NCBI RefSeq assembly: GCF_009806555.1
Contig: NZ_VUOK01000013.1
Coordinates: forward strand, 124,541 to 188,540
DNA from: Methylobacterium sp. 2A
GTDB taxonomy: Bacteria; Pseudomonadota; Alphaproteobacteria; Rhizobiales; Beijerinckiaceae
Length of the DNA stretch: 64,000 nt
Reading direction: 5' to 3'
In this document: positions 44,959 through 52,633 of the stretch, piece by piece
Position numbering within the stretch: the stretch's first letter is position 1
How the letters are laid out: every line of letters begins with the position of its first letter
Made by a program: the position numbers and the translations under genes
The notes under the pieces: model-generated
The model's input: only the letters and a program-made list of their open reading frames with translations
What the model was told of the DNA's origin: nothing
Database searches by the model: none

Positions 44959-47006
44959 CCCAGCGCTTCGAGACCACGGCCCCGACGCGCGACGCGCTCG
45001 ACGACATGGCCAATCGGACTTTCGCCGGCAAGGTCGTGCGCAAGGACCTGGTGCGGAAGGTGAAGGTCGGCGCCAACGTGCCGGTCTTCGTGCTGGAGTT
45101 CCTCCTCGGAAAGTATTGCGCCTCCTCCGAGGAGATGGCCATCCAGATGGGCCTGCGCGTCGTCAACGACATCCTCGCTAACAACTACATCAGGGACGAC
45201 GAGAGCCAGAAGGCGCAGAGCAAGGTCAAGGAGAACGGCCGACACTCATTCATCGACAAGGTGAAGGTCCGGCTGGTCGATTCGGACTACTGGGCCGAAG
45301 GGGCGAAGTTCGGCCACCGCTTTATTCACGTACCCAGCGAGTACGTTCGCGCCTATGACCGGCTTCTGACGGGAGGCATCTGGGCGCAGGTCGACCTCAA
45401 GTACGAGTTCGACGAAGAGACCCGGGGCAAGAACCCCTTTCGCATCGAGAAGCTGAACCCGATCCAGATCGCGGCCTTCGACCTAGAGGAGTACCGCGTC
45501 GCAAGGCGGGAGTTCAACACTGACGAGTGGATAGACCTCTTGCTCCGCAGCATGGGCTACGAACCGGGGCCCATGGACAGGCGCCTGAAGCTGCACCTGC
45601 TGGTCAGACTAATTCCGCTGGCCGAGCGCAACTACAACCTGGTGGAGCTCGGGCCACGCGGCACCGGCAAGAGCTACGTTGTCCAGGAATTCTCGCCGTA
45701 CTCCTCGCTCCTCACGGGGCCGACGACGGTCGCGAACCTCTTTGGGCACATGGGCGGCCGGCAGAAGGGCATGGTCCAGATCTGGGACGTCGTCGCCTTC
45801 GACGAGGTGGCCGACCTGGAGAAGATGCCCAAGGAGGTTGTCACCACGATGAAGACCTTCTGCGAGTCCGGGACCTTCCAGCGCGGGCCAGAAGCCGCTT
45901 CCGGGGACGCGAGCATTGCGATGTTCGGCAACACCAACCAGCCCGTCGACGTGATGGTCAGGACCGGCCACCTCTTCGAGCCGATGCCCGCCGTGATCCG
46001 CGACGACATGGCCTTCATCGACCGCATGCACTTCTACCTCCCGGGATGGGAGGTGCCGAAGATGCGGACGGACATGTTCACCGACCACTATGGGTTCGTC
46101 GTCGACTACCTCGCGGAGGCGCTCCGCGACCTGCGCAAACATAACTTCACTGAGACGGCGGAACGCTACTTCTCCTACGGGAGCCACCTGAACGCCCGCG
46201 ACCGCAAGGCTGTCAACAAGACCGTGTCCGGGCTGATGAAGATCCTCCATCCCCACGGAGAAGCCTCGCGCGAGGACGTCGCCGAACTGCTCGACCTGGC
46301 GCTGGAGGGGCGCCGCCGCGTCAAGGAGCAGCTCAAGAAGATGGGCTCGTTCGAGTACCACCAGGTCGCGTTCTCCCGCATCGACCGCGAGACGGGCGAG
46401 GAACACGTGGTCGGTGTGCCGGAGCAGGCGGCCCGCCAGGTCGTCTCGCCCGACCCCCTGGCTCCCGGCGGTCTGTACGCGTCGGGGGTCGCCGCGGACG
46501 GGGCCGTTGGCCTGTACCGGGTCGAGGTCTCGACGGCGGCGGGAAGCGGCCGGCTCCGGCTGGCCGGCGGCGTGGCTGGCGCCATGAAGGAATCGGTAAC
46601 GCGGGCCTTCAGTCACCTCGCGGCGACCAAGGGTGAGATGGGGGTCGCCAAGGAGGCGTCCGCACTCGACTTCCACCTGGAGGTCGTCGACTTGACGGGC
46701 AACCGGGCGGACGCCGAGATCGGGGTGGCCTTCTATGTCGCCTGCCTTTCGGCGCTCCGCAGGGCGCCGGTCGCGGCCGGCACGCTCATCTTGGGGGACC
46801 TGAGCGTGCAGGGGAACATCAAGCCCGTCCGCTCGCTCGCCGAGCCGCTGCAGGTCGCAATGGACAACGGCTGCCGCCGCGCCCTCATCCCACTAGAGAA
46901 CAAGCGGAGCTATCTGGAAGTGTCCGGTGAGGCCGCCGAACAGGTCGACCCAATATTCTACGGGGACCCCCGGACCGCGGCGCTGAAGGCGTTAGGCGTC
47001 CCTTAA
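44955..47006 (+). CDS. brxL: BREX Lon-like protein BrxL
   Basis: A 683-residue BrxL, an AAA+ ATPase with a C-terminal Lon-protease-like domain that assembles on DNA. Walker A is LVELGPRGTGKSYVVQEFS (about residue 227), the Walker B region is IWDVVAFDEVADLEK, and the Lon-like segment is LILGDLSVQGNIKPVRSLAE near residue 613. BrxL marks type 1 and type 4 BREX. ATGA overlap with pglZ places it at the end of the operon. It converges with the GHKL ATPase gene, four bases away. Confidence 0.92.
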   Translation: MTQRFETTAPTRDALDDMANRTFAGKVVRKDLVRKVKVGANVPVFVLEFLLGKYCASSEEMAIQMGLRVVNDILANNYIRDDESQKAQSKVKENGRHSFIDKVKVRLVDSDYWAEGAKFGHRFIHVPSEYVRAYDRLLTGGIWAQVDLKYEFDEETRGKNPFRIEKLNPIQIAAFDLEEYRVARREFNTDEWIDLLLRSMGYEPGPMDRRLKLHLLVRLIPLAERNYNLVELGPRGTGKSYVVQEFSPYSSLLTGPTTVANLFGHMGGRQKGMVQIWDVVAFDEVADLEKMPKEVVTTMKTFCESGTFQRGPEAASGDASIAMFGNTNQPVDVMVRTGHLFEPMPAVIRDDMAFIDRMHFYLPGWEVPKMRTDMFTDHYGFVVDYLAEALRDLRKHNFTETAERYFSYGSHLNARDRKAVNKTVSGLMKILHPHGEASREDVAELLDLALEGRRRVKEQLKKMGSFEYHQVAFSRIDRETGEEHVVGVPEQAARQVVSPDPLAPGGLYASGVAADGAVGLYRVEVSTAAGSGRLRLAGGVAGAMKESVTRAFSHLAATKGEMGVAKEASALDFHLEVVDLTGNRADAEIGVAFYVACLSALRRAPVAAGTLILGDLSVQGNIKPVRSLAEPLQVAMDNGCRRALIPLENKRSYLEVSGEAAEQVDPIFYGDPRTAALKALGVP

Positions 47007-47010
47007 ACCT

Positions 47011-49359
47011 TCAGGGGAGCGCCGCCGTGGTCGCATCCCCGGCTTGGGAGGCTGCCGCAGGCACGTCGTCTGCCTCGTCGTCCTCGGCGGTATCTTGCTC
47101 CAAAGCCTTGATCGCCTCCAGGTGGGTCTGCTTCGCCTCCTGTATCAGGCCCATGACGTCGACGATGCGGATCTCGTCGTTCGGCGAGGACCTCTGCCAC
47201 TTGTCGAGCAACTGCACCTCGGCTCCCACGGTTGTTTCCTTTTTAGGAAAGCTGCCGATCAGATATCCGTGAACGGAAACGTAGTGAGTGACGTTATTCT
47301 TGCACCAAGTCTTAATCTTGAAAATATAGTCTTCCAACTGCCTGTAATGCTCGATTTCCAGCGGCATCGAAGGCGACTTGAGCTCGACGATCATGAGCCT
47401 ATACGGCCCGCTCAGTACGGGGTCGCTCAACATAAAGGTGAGGTCCGGCCTCGTCCTGTCCTTCTTGGACTTCGACGGATCTTCGTCAACATCGGAAAAT
47501 ATTGGGGCGAATTCATCCACGCCCAGGGCTTCAGCGACTCGGGTCACCGTCTTGTTGATGTCGATGTCGCTTGTCAGGTATGTGGAGAACTCGGGACGGA
47601 TCAGCCAAGGGTTATCTTTCAGGAGTTGATGCAACTCCTTCTCGCGCATCTTCGTGCGCCAGTCCTCACGCTGCGCACCTTCCATGAGCGTTTGGATGGC
47701 TTGAATGCCGCTGCGGCGACCGCGGTACAGCTTGAGCGCGTCGAGCTTTTCGATCTCCGCGAGTTCGCGAAGCTCGCCCGCGACCTTCCCTAGCGTCTCC
47801 GGCTTCGAGCCCAGGGTGATCAGCTTGGTGAGCACTTCGGTCGCGTTGACGGAATTCAAGATCACGGGAGCGAGTTCCTGGAACTCCTCCGTTCCGACCG
47901 GATGCACGCTGGCTATTGACTTGAGAAGCTTCTCCGCCGCCTTTCGGGTCTTCCTGGGCAGGTTGCGCACGATGCGCATCAAGACGCGGGCTTCGGGATC
48001 GTTGTTAAGCTCGTGCTCGGCCTGGTCCTCGCGGTACTTGGCGTGCCGTGCAATCGCTGCCTTCATGATGTCGGTCAGCCTGTCCGACAGCGCCTCGAAG
48101 ATCTCGTTTCCTTCCTTGAACTGGGTCCTGCTCGTGTTGATGATGTCGACCGGGCCACGGTCGAGCTCATCCACCTCGAAAACGGCCTCCATGTAATCCT
48201 GCGAATGGAAGCTGTGCATGCCAGTGCCGAGCTTCAGCAGGGTAGGGCCAGCTGCGAGCCTCTTGTTGCAGTAGATGCGCGCGCCCCGCTTCCCGGCGGG
48301 CAGGTGCTCGTTCTTACTCCTGAAGCCGACGTAGTAGCGGAAGCCGATTTCGCCTAAGCCCTCTACAGGAGCGCTTCCCGAGGCGAGGCGGTCCTCTACC
48401 ACGTCGTCCCGCGTCAACTCCGCGGGGTAGATGAACTCGTATGCTGGGACGTCTACGGAAATGAGCTTGCCATTCAACTCGATGCGCATGTCTTCGGGTT
48501 TAACGGCGAAGAACGACCGGGCGATACTTTCCCTGACGGCGCCTTCTGAGTCTTGAAGTGCGTCGCTCTTCAGAGACCTGAATTCGATACGGGTTCCATG
48601 CAGATCCGGTTCGAGTCCGTCCTCGTAGGTGACAGGAATGGACGCCGCGCGGACGTCGTCGACCTTGCCCAGGGCATCGTCGGACATCGTGATGACGGTC
48701 GCGTGCGTATCGCCGACGCGCTTCGTCCAGACCTGCACGACCGTCGCCGCGCCGAAGCCGGCCAACTTGCCGAGCCCCTTGCGACCCATGACGTATCGGC
48801 GCCCGCTCTCGGTCTTCAGCAGGCGCTCACGACCCTTCTTATCCTTCCTCCGGCTCCGGTTGAGCGGCAGGAACTTGTTCTGCACCTCCGCGGTCGTCAT
48901 GCCATGACCGTCGTCCTCGATGGTCACAAGAATATCTTCCGGCAGTGTCTGCGTCAGGAGCCGGAACTTGACGAGCGAGGGGTCCTCCACCTCATCCTCG
49001 CCGTCCTCTCCGCCATCGGCGGCCCAAGAAGTGTCCTGCCCCGATTCGGCCTTAGCGGCCGCATCGGCGAGCTCCTCGTTCAACCGCGCCCTGAGCGCCT
49101 GGCGCTCCTCGGCGATGACGTCGAACGGGATGCGGATAGCGACCTTGTTCGCATCACTGTCATAGGCGTTGGCGATGAACTCGACGAGCACCTTCCCGAT
49201 GCTCGTGTAGAGGTTGATCCCGAGCGTCTTGAGCATCCCGGTCTGGATGGCCATGACCATCTTGGAGGGACGCGGCGTCGCGCCCTCCGCCGTAACGTCG
49301 CCGACCGGCGTCGCGGCAGCGTCGTCTATATCCCCGGTAATGCCCTCACGGTCGATCAC
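47011..49359 (-). CDS. GHKL ATPase fused to a PD-(D/E)XK nuclease domain
   Basis: A 782-residue protein with two readable domains. The N-terminal GHKL (Hsp90/MutL/MORC-like) ATPase has VEFIANAYDSDANKV (about residue 59), VTIEDDGHGMT and MGRKGLGKLAGFGAA. After a helical middle region, residues about 610-700 read LHQLLKDNPWLIRPEF, TRPDLTFML and LMIVELKSPSMPLEIEHYRQ, a PD-(D/E)XK nuclease of the DUF4263/Shedu-like kind (PD at about 638, ELK at about 658). GHKL ATPases of MutL/MORC type are known in restriction-modification neighbourhoods. It is the last gene of a leftward cassette after a cytosine methyltransferase and vsr, so it is probably the restriction effector. GTG start with a GGGGA site. 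Confidence 0.82.
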   Translation of the reverse strand: MIDREGITGDIDDAAATPVGDVTAEGATPRPSKMVMAIQTGMLKTLGINLYTSIGKVLVEFIANAYDSDANKVAIRIPFDVIAEERQALRARLNEELADAAAKAESGQDTSWAADGGEDGEDEVEDPSLVKFRLLTQTLPEDILVTIEDDGHGMTTAEVQNKFLPLNRSRRKDKKGRERLLKTESGRRYVMGRKGLGKLAGFGAATVVQVWTKRVGDTHATVITMSDDALGKVDDVRAASIPVTYEDGLEPDLHGTRIEFRSLKSDALQDSEGAVRESIARSFFAVKPEDMRIELNGKLISVDVPAYEFIYPAELTRDDVVEDRLASGSAPVEGLGEIGFRYYVGFRSKNEHLPAGKRGARIYCNKRLAAGPTLLKLGTGMHSFHSQDYMEAVFEVDELDRGPVDIINTSRTQFKEGNEIFEALSDRLTDIMKAAIARHAKYREDQAEHELNNDPEARVLMRIVRNLPRKTRKAAEKLLKSIASVHPVGTEEFQELAPVILNSVNATEVLTKLITLGSKPETLGKVAGELRELAEIEKLDALKLYRGRRSGIQAIQTLMEGAQREDWRTKMREKELHQLLKDNPWLIRPEFSTYLTSDIDINKTVTRVAEALGVDEFAPIFSDVDEDPSKSKKDRTRPDLTFMLSDPVLSGPYRLMIVELKSPSMPLEIEHYRQLEDYIFKIKTWCKNNVTHYVSVHGYLIGSFPKKETTVGAEVQLLDKWQRSSPNDEIRIVDVMGLIQEAKQTHLEAIKALEQDTAEDDEADDVPAAASQAGDATTAALP

Positions 49360-49396
49360 GGACGCTCCCCGACGGTATGCTGCGAGGCACCTTCGT

Positions 49397-49439
49397 GCCC
49401 CTATCCGAGGTTAGCACACGCCAAGCCTCGGGATAGGGC
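49397..49439. terminator. Imperfect hairpin between vsr and the GHKL gene
   Basis: GCCCCTATCCGAGG and CCTCGGGATAGGGC pair with one bulge on each side around a 15-base loop. It lies in the 180-base gap between vsr and the GHKL ATPase gene. It could attenuate transcription or serve as an operator. Confidence 0.4.
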
Positions 49440-49539
49440 CATCGTCACCCAACCCACCAACCGTCCGGCCGCGGATGCCGAGCGCTAGCAAACCCGCGAG
49501 CGCGGCCGAAGGGACGCGAACGAACCCGCCGAGCCGGCC

Positions 49540-50001
49540 TCAGCCGATCTCGACCAACGTGCCGGTCGACCGTGACCGACGCTCGAACCCCCGTTCAAGG
49601 AGGTAGGTCGAGAGGACCTCGCGTAGCCGGACCCGGTTCCTGGTCGCGCATTCCCATATGACCAGCACGTGCCACCCCTTCGAGCGCAGTTCCTCCGCGA
49701 CACGCCGGTCCCGCTCGGCGTTGCGCGCGATCTTTGTCGACCAGAAGGCTACGTTCGACTTGGCCGGCGCGGACCGCTTGCAATCGGGGTGCCCGTGCCA
49801 GAAGCAACCGTGCACGAAGACGGCAACCCGACGCCCGGCGAGGACCACGTCCGGCCTGCCAGGAAGTCCCTCGCGGCTCAAGCGGTATCCGACGCCGAGG
49901 TCCCGCAGAGCGAGCCGCACCGCCAGCTCTGGGGCCGTGTCGCTGCGCCGGACGCGCCGCATCAGCGCGGAACGACCTGCTTGATCGAGGAAATCGGTCA
50001 C
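49540..50001 (-). CDS. vsr: Very short patch repair endonuclease Vsr
   Basis: A 153-residue T:G mismatch nicking enzyme that repairs deamination damage at cytosine-methylated sites. Canonical motifs are SALMRRVRRSDTAPELAVR, GRPDVVLAGRRVAVFVHGC continuing to FWHGHPDC (active-site His and zinc ligands), NVAFWSTKIARNAERDRR and LVIWECA with the last zinc cysteine. I start at the GTG at 50001, matching family length; an ATG at 50073 would add 24 unrelated residues. It lies downstream of the methyltransferase gene, its usual partner. In E. coli, Vsr works with MutL. Confidence 0.93.
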   Translation of the reverse strand: MTDFLDQAGRSALMRRVRRSDTAPELAVRLALRDLGVGYRLSREGLPGRPDVVLAGRRVAVFVHGCFWHGHPDCKRSAPAKSNVAFWSTKIARNAERDRRVAEELRSKGWHVLVIWECATRNRVRLREVLSTYLLERGFERRSRSTGTLVEIG

Positions 50002-50110
50002 AGGGCGGCCGTTGCGAGGAAGGTGGCCTCGAACGTCTAGGGGCGCGGACGAGGAAAGGCCACATGCCGGCACACCGCCGCTGGCGAGCTGATGCCGCCA
50101 CGCCGACGCA

Positions 50111-51112
50111 TCACGCCGCCACCGGCTGTCTCGCGAGATGGTCCTTGAGGGCCCGGGCCAACACAGTGCCTACCGCCCGTCCGAGCGGTAGGGGCACGCC
50201 GTTGCCGATCTGACGGGCGACCTGCCAAGGCTTTCCCTCGAACACCCAATCGTCCGGGACGCCTTGCAGGCGCGCGCCCTCGCGCAGCGAAAGCACGCGG
50301 TCCTCATAGGGGTGGATGTACCGGCCCTTCGAGGGGTTCAGGAACTCGCACCTCAACGTGTTCGACGGGACATCCGGATCGATGCGCCCGTAAACGTCGG
50401 TCGCGTCACCGCCCAGCTTGATCCACGAGGGAGGGCAGAGTTCCGGGCATTGCCGAACCAGGTCGCGCCGGCCGCCGCGCGGCGGCACCATAGCGATGCG
50501 GGCGGCCGCCTTGCCGGTCTTGACAGGCCAAACGTGCATCGGGTCCCCATCCGATGGCGGCGGGACCATGATCGCACGCCCAGCCGACATGTTCCTGCGC
50601 CCGGGCTCCGGGGGGGCGACGGGGCCGATGAGCGAGGCGATGGTGAACGCCCGCTTGCGACGCTGCGGCGTGCCGAAATCGGCGGCGTCGAGCTCCCAGG
50701 TTGTGACGTCGGAATAGCCCAGGCCGGCCAAGCCGTCCGCCATCTGCCGCCACTGCTTGGAACGCAGGAAGGGCGGCACATTCTCGACCACGACGAGAAG
50801 GGGGCGGGACGCCTCAACCCATGGGAGGATGGCCAAGCCCAAACTGTTCCGGACATCGGTCGGATCGCGGCGACCAAGCGTGCTGAAGCCTTGGCACGGC
50901 GGGCCGGCTACGAGCACATCGCACGGGCGCACGCCCTTCGTTACGACCACGCTGCCCTTCACAGCGCAAGGGGCGACGTTGCGGTTGTACGAGGCGACGG
51001 CGTCCGCCGCGGCGTCGACGGCCAGGACGGGCCGGAAGCCGGCCTTCATCAAGCCCGCGCTGAACAGCCCGGCGCCGGCGAACAGGTCGATCAGGGTGAA
51101 GGGCCGGCGCAT
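50111..51112 (-). CDS. DNA (cytosine-5-)-methyltransferase
   Basis: A 333-residue C5 methyltransferase. Motif I is FTLIDLFAGAGLFSAGL at the start, motif IV VAGPPCQGFSTLGRRD carries the catalytic Cys, motif VI is VVENVPPFLR, and the C-terminal motifs include QIGNGVPLPLG. The target-recognition region between them is short and I cannot predict the site. I prefer the ATG at 51112: it leaves room for a TATATAA-like -10 at about 51149 and matches the family opening. The ATG at 51148 would add 12 residues. It modifies host DNA for the Vsr/GHKL cassette. Confidence 0.93.
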   Translation of the reverse strand: MRRPFTLIDLFAGAGLFSAGLMKAGFRPVLAVDAAADAVASYNRNVAPCAVKGSVVVTKGVRPCDVLVAGPPCQGFSTLGRRDPTDVRNSLGLAILPWVEASRPLLVVVENVPPFLRSKQWRQMADGLAGLGYSDVTTWELDAADFGTPQRRKRAFTIASLIGPVAPPEPGRRNMSAGRAIMVPPPSDGDPMHVWPVKTGKAAARIAMVPPRGGRRDLVRQCPELCPPSWIKLGGDATDVYGRIDPDVPSNTLRCEFLNPSKGRYIHPYEDRVLSLREGARLQGVPDDWVFEGKPWQVARQIGNGVPLPLGRAVGTVLARALKDHLARQPVAA

Positions 51113-51186
51113 CTCGGGTCCGTCGCTTGCATGGCTCAGATCATACATTTATATGGAAGCTATGCAAGGCACCAGGAGGGCTAGGC

Positions 51187-51522
51187 ATGGCTCGGCACGA
51201 AGCCGTCGACCTCGACGGACGCGATGCTATCACTTCGGAAGTTAAGGACTTCCTCGCGCGCACCGGCATGTCGGATACGGAACTCGGGAGGAGGACGAGT
51301 GTCCCGCAGACGTTCATTTGGCATCTGAAGCGGGGCAACTTCGCGAGGGTGACCCCGCGTGTGCGCCGCGTACTCCAATATATTCATATAAAAAATGAGG
51401 TGGCCGATCAGGACGTGACGGGCGTCAACCAGGCCATCGAGGGCTTCATCGCGGCCGGTGGCGACCTAGCGGTCCTGAGGTCGAGCATCGAGATGCTGAC
51501 CCGGGCCTATGCGGACATCTGA
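51187..51522 (+). CDS. Small HTH regulator of the methyltransferase cassette
   Basis: A 111-residue protein. Its middle reads TGMSDTELGRRTSVPQTFIW followed by HLKRGNFARVTPRVRRV, an XRE/lambda-repressor-like helix-turn-helix. It is transcribed divergently from the methyltransferase gene with under 80 bases between starts, like controller genes of restriction-modification systems. AGGAGGG lies just upstream of the ATG at 51187. It probably binds the shared AT-rich promoter (about 51140-51160) to time modification before restriction. Confidence 0.72.
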   Translation: MARHEAVDLDGRDAITSEVKDFLARTGMSDTELGRRTSVPQTFIWHLKRGNFARVTPRVRRVLQYIHIKNEVADQDVTGVNQAIEGFIAAGGDLAVLRSSIEMLTRAYADI

Positions 51523-52175
51523 ACCCGGCGGTCGGCGCGTCCTCTAGCCAGAACCGAGGTGGCCGCCTTTCCCTGCCGGAGCGCCATCAGCTCGCATCGA
51601 AGGGCGGCGGCTCGTCGAGGCGAAGCACGTGACCTCACGCCGGATCAGCCCACGCTACCGGCGCCGGCCCACAGCGTACGGCCATCGAGCGGCCGGCGGA
51701 CATCTGGGCGCCCTGCGGTATGTCGGCTGCTGAGCTCAGGCCGCACAGCTTCATGGCGTCCGCATAACGCGTAACGGGTGGCGTCCCCGTTATCCGTTCG
51801 GCGCGGATGCGCGCCGGACCGGCGTCCCCGCGGCGGCGCGGGCCCGGATCCCAGGCTTGCGCGGCGCGACCGCTTAAGCTTCGGCCGTGCGGAGGCGCGC
51901 CCTGGCCGTTGCCTGGGGATCCACATGGCGATTGCGGCAAAGAGCTGATGGACGAGGGAAACCGGCACGGTTGCGTTGACGCCCAGGGCGCCGGTCCCCT
52001 TATGTTCACGTGCGCTTCCGGACCGTTGCCCACCTCTCGGAGCCCCACCGTGTTCCTCCCCGGCCGCCTCATACCGGACGCCCGTCCGCTGCCCCCGGGC
52101 GGCGCCGCGCTCCCCGTCCACGCGATCAGCGGGGCCTGACCGGCACACGTCCGGCGGCCCGCGCACGAGGCCGCC
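51523..52175. other. Intergenic region with no clear gene
   Basis: 653 bases. I see no convincing gene. A hairpin, TAACGGG/CCCGTTA with a 7-base loop (51772-51792), may end the HTH gene transcript. The minus-strand frame over about 51690-51800 reads RYADAMKLCGLSSAADIPQG, which could be a remnant of a gene but has no recognisable family. The right edge holds a leader repeat listed separately. Confidence 0.45.
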
Positions 52176-52178
52176 ATG
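52132..52178 (+). repeat. Leader direct repeat, copy 1
   Basis: GGGCCTGACCGGCACACG through GAGGCCGCCATGA, running up to and including the start of the 92-residue gene. A close copy precedes the FtsH-like gene at 52592-52633. Confidence 0.6.
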
Positions 52179-52454
52179 AACCTCCACGACCCCAACCTAT
52201 CCTACGACCCCGACCGCCTCGTCGGCGAGCTCTTCCGAAGATTGTCGTCGCTCAAGGGCCTCGGCATCGATGGGGGGGGCTTCTCCCGGGCCGTCCAGGC
52301 AGCCCTGGTCGCCCTTGGGCGCGCCGCCCACGAGGAGGGCGAGCGCCGGGCGCGGGCGCTGGCCGAGCGGACCGGGCCCAGGCCCACCGACGTCCGGGTC
52401 ACCGCGCATGCCCGGAGGGTCGGCGACCCCGACGGCTTCGACATCGCCGACTGA
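52176..52454 (+). CDS. Small hypothetical protein upstream of the FtsH-like protease
   Basis: A 92-residue protein I do not recognise. It is mostly helical and charged, with no membrane segment (LVGELFRRLSSLKGLGIDGG, then RAAHEEGERRARALAERTG). Its leader and start region is duplicated in front of the FtsH-like protease gene 450 bases on, so the two are probably made together. Possible adaptor or antitoxin-like partner; function unknown. Confidence 0.55.
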   Translation: MNLHDPNLSYDPDRLVGELFRRLSSLKGLGIDGGGFSRAVQAALVALGRAAHEEGERRARALAERTGPRPTDVRVTAHARRVGDPDGFDIAD

Positions 52455-52486
52455 TCCGGCGCCCCTATCTCAGGCCGGAGACAACG

Positions 52487-52582
52487 ATGACCCGTCGCGC
52501 CGACCCGATACCCGCGGCCGCCGCCCGCCGACCGAGCGCCCCGCGCGCACGGCCCGCGGATCCCGTGCCCCATCCCCTGTGA
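52487..52582 (+). CDS. Possible 31-residue Arg/Pro-rich peptide
   Basis: ATG at 52487 with GGAG seven bases upstream, encoding MTRRADPIPAAAARRPSAPR and eleven more residues before TGA. It sits between the 92-residue gene and the FtsH-like gene. It may be a leader peptide or chance; only the ribosome site supports it. Confidence 0.2.
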   Translation: MTRRADPIPAAAARRPSAPRARPADPVPHPL

Positions 52583-52591
52583 TCCCCGGAC

Positions 52592-52633
52592 GGGCCTGAC
52601 CGACGCGCGGCGGCCCGCAGGAGGCCGCCGTGA
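52592..52633 (+). repeat. Leader direct repeat, copy 2
   Basis: GGGCCTGACCGACGCGCG through GAGGCCGCCGTGA, the second copy of the leader at 52132, ending at the GTG start of the FtsH-like gene. Confidence 0.6.

Noticed and set aside
51635..52195. Minus-strand frame of about 186 codons after the HTH gene
   Set aside because: No ribosome site, start or family features; only a short stretch near 51700-51800 looks protein-like, so it is at most a remnant.
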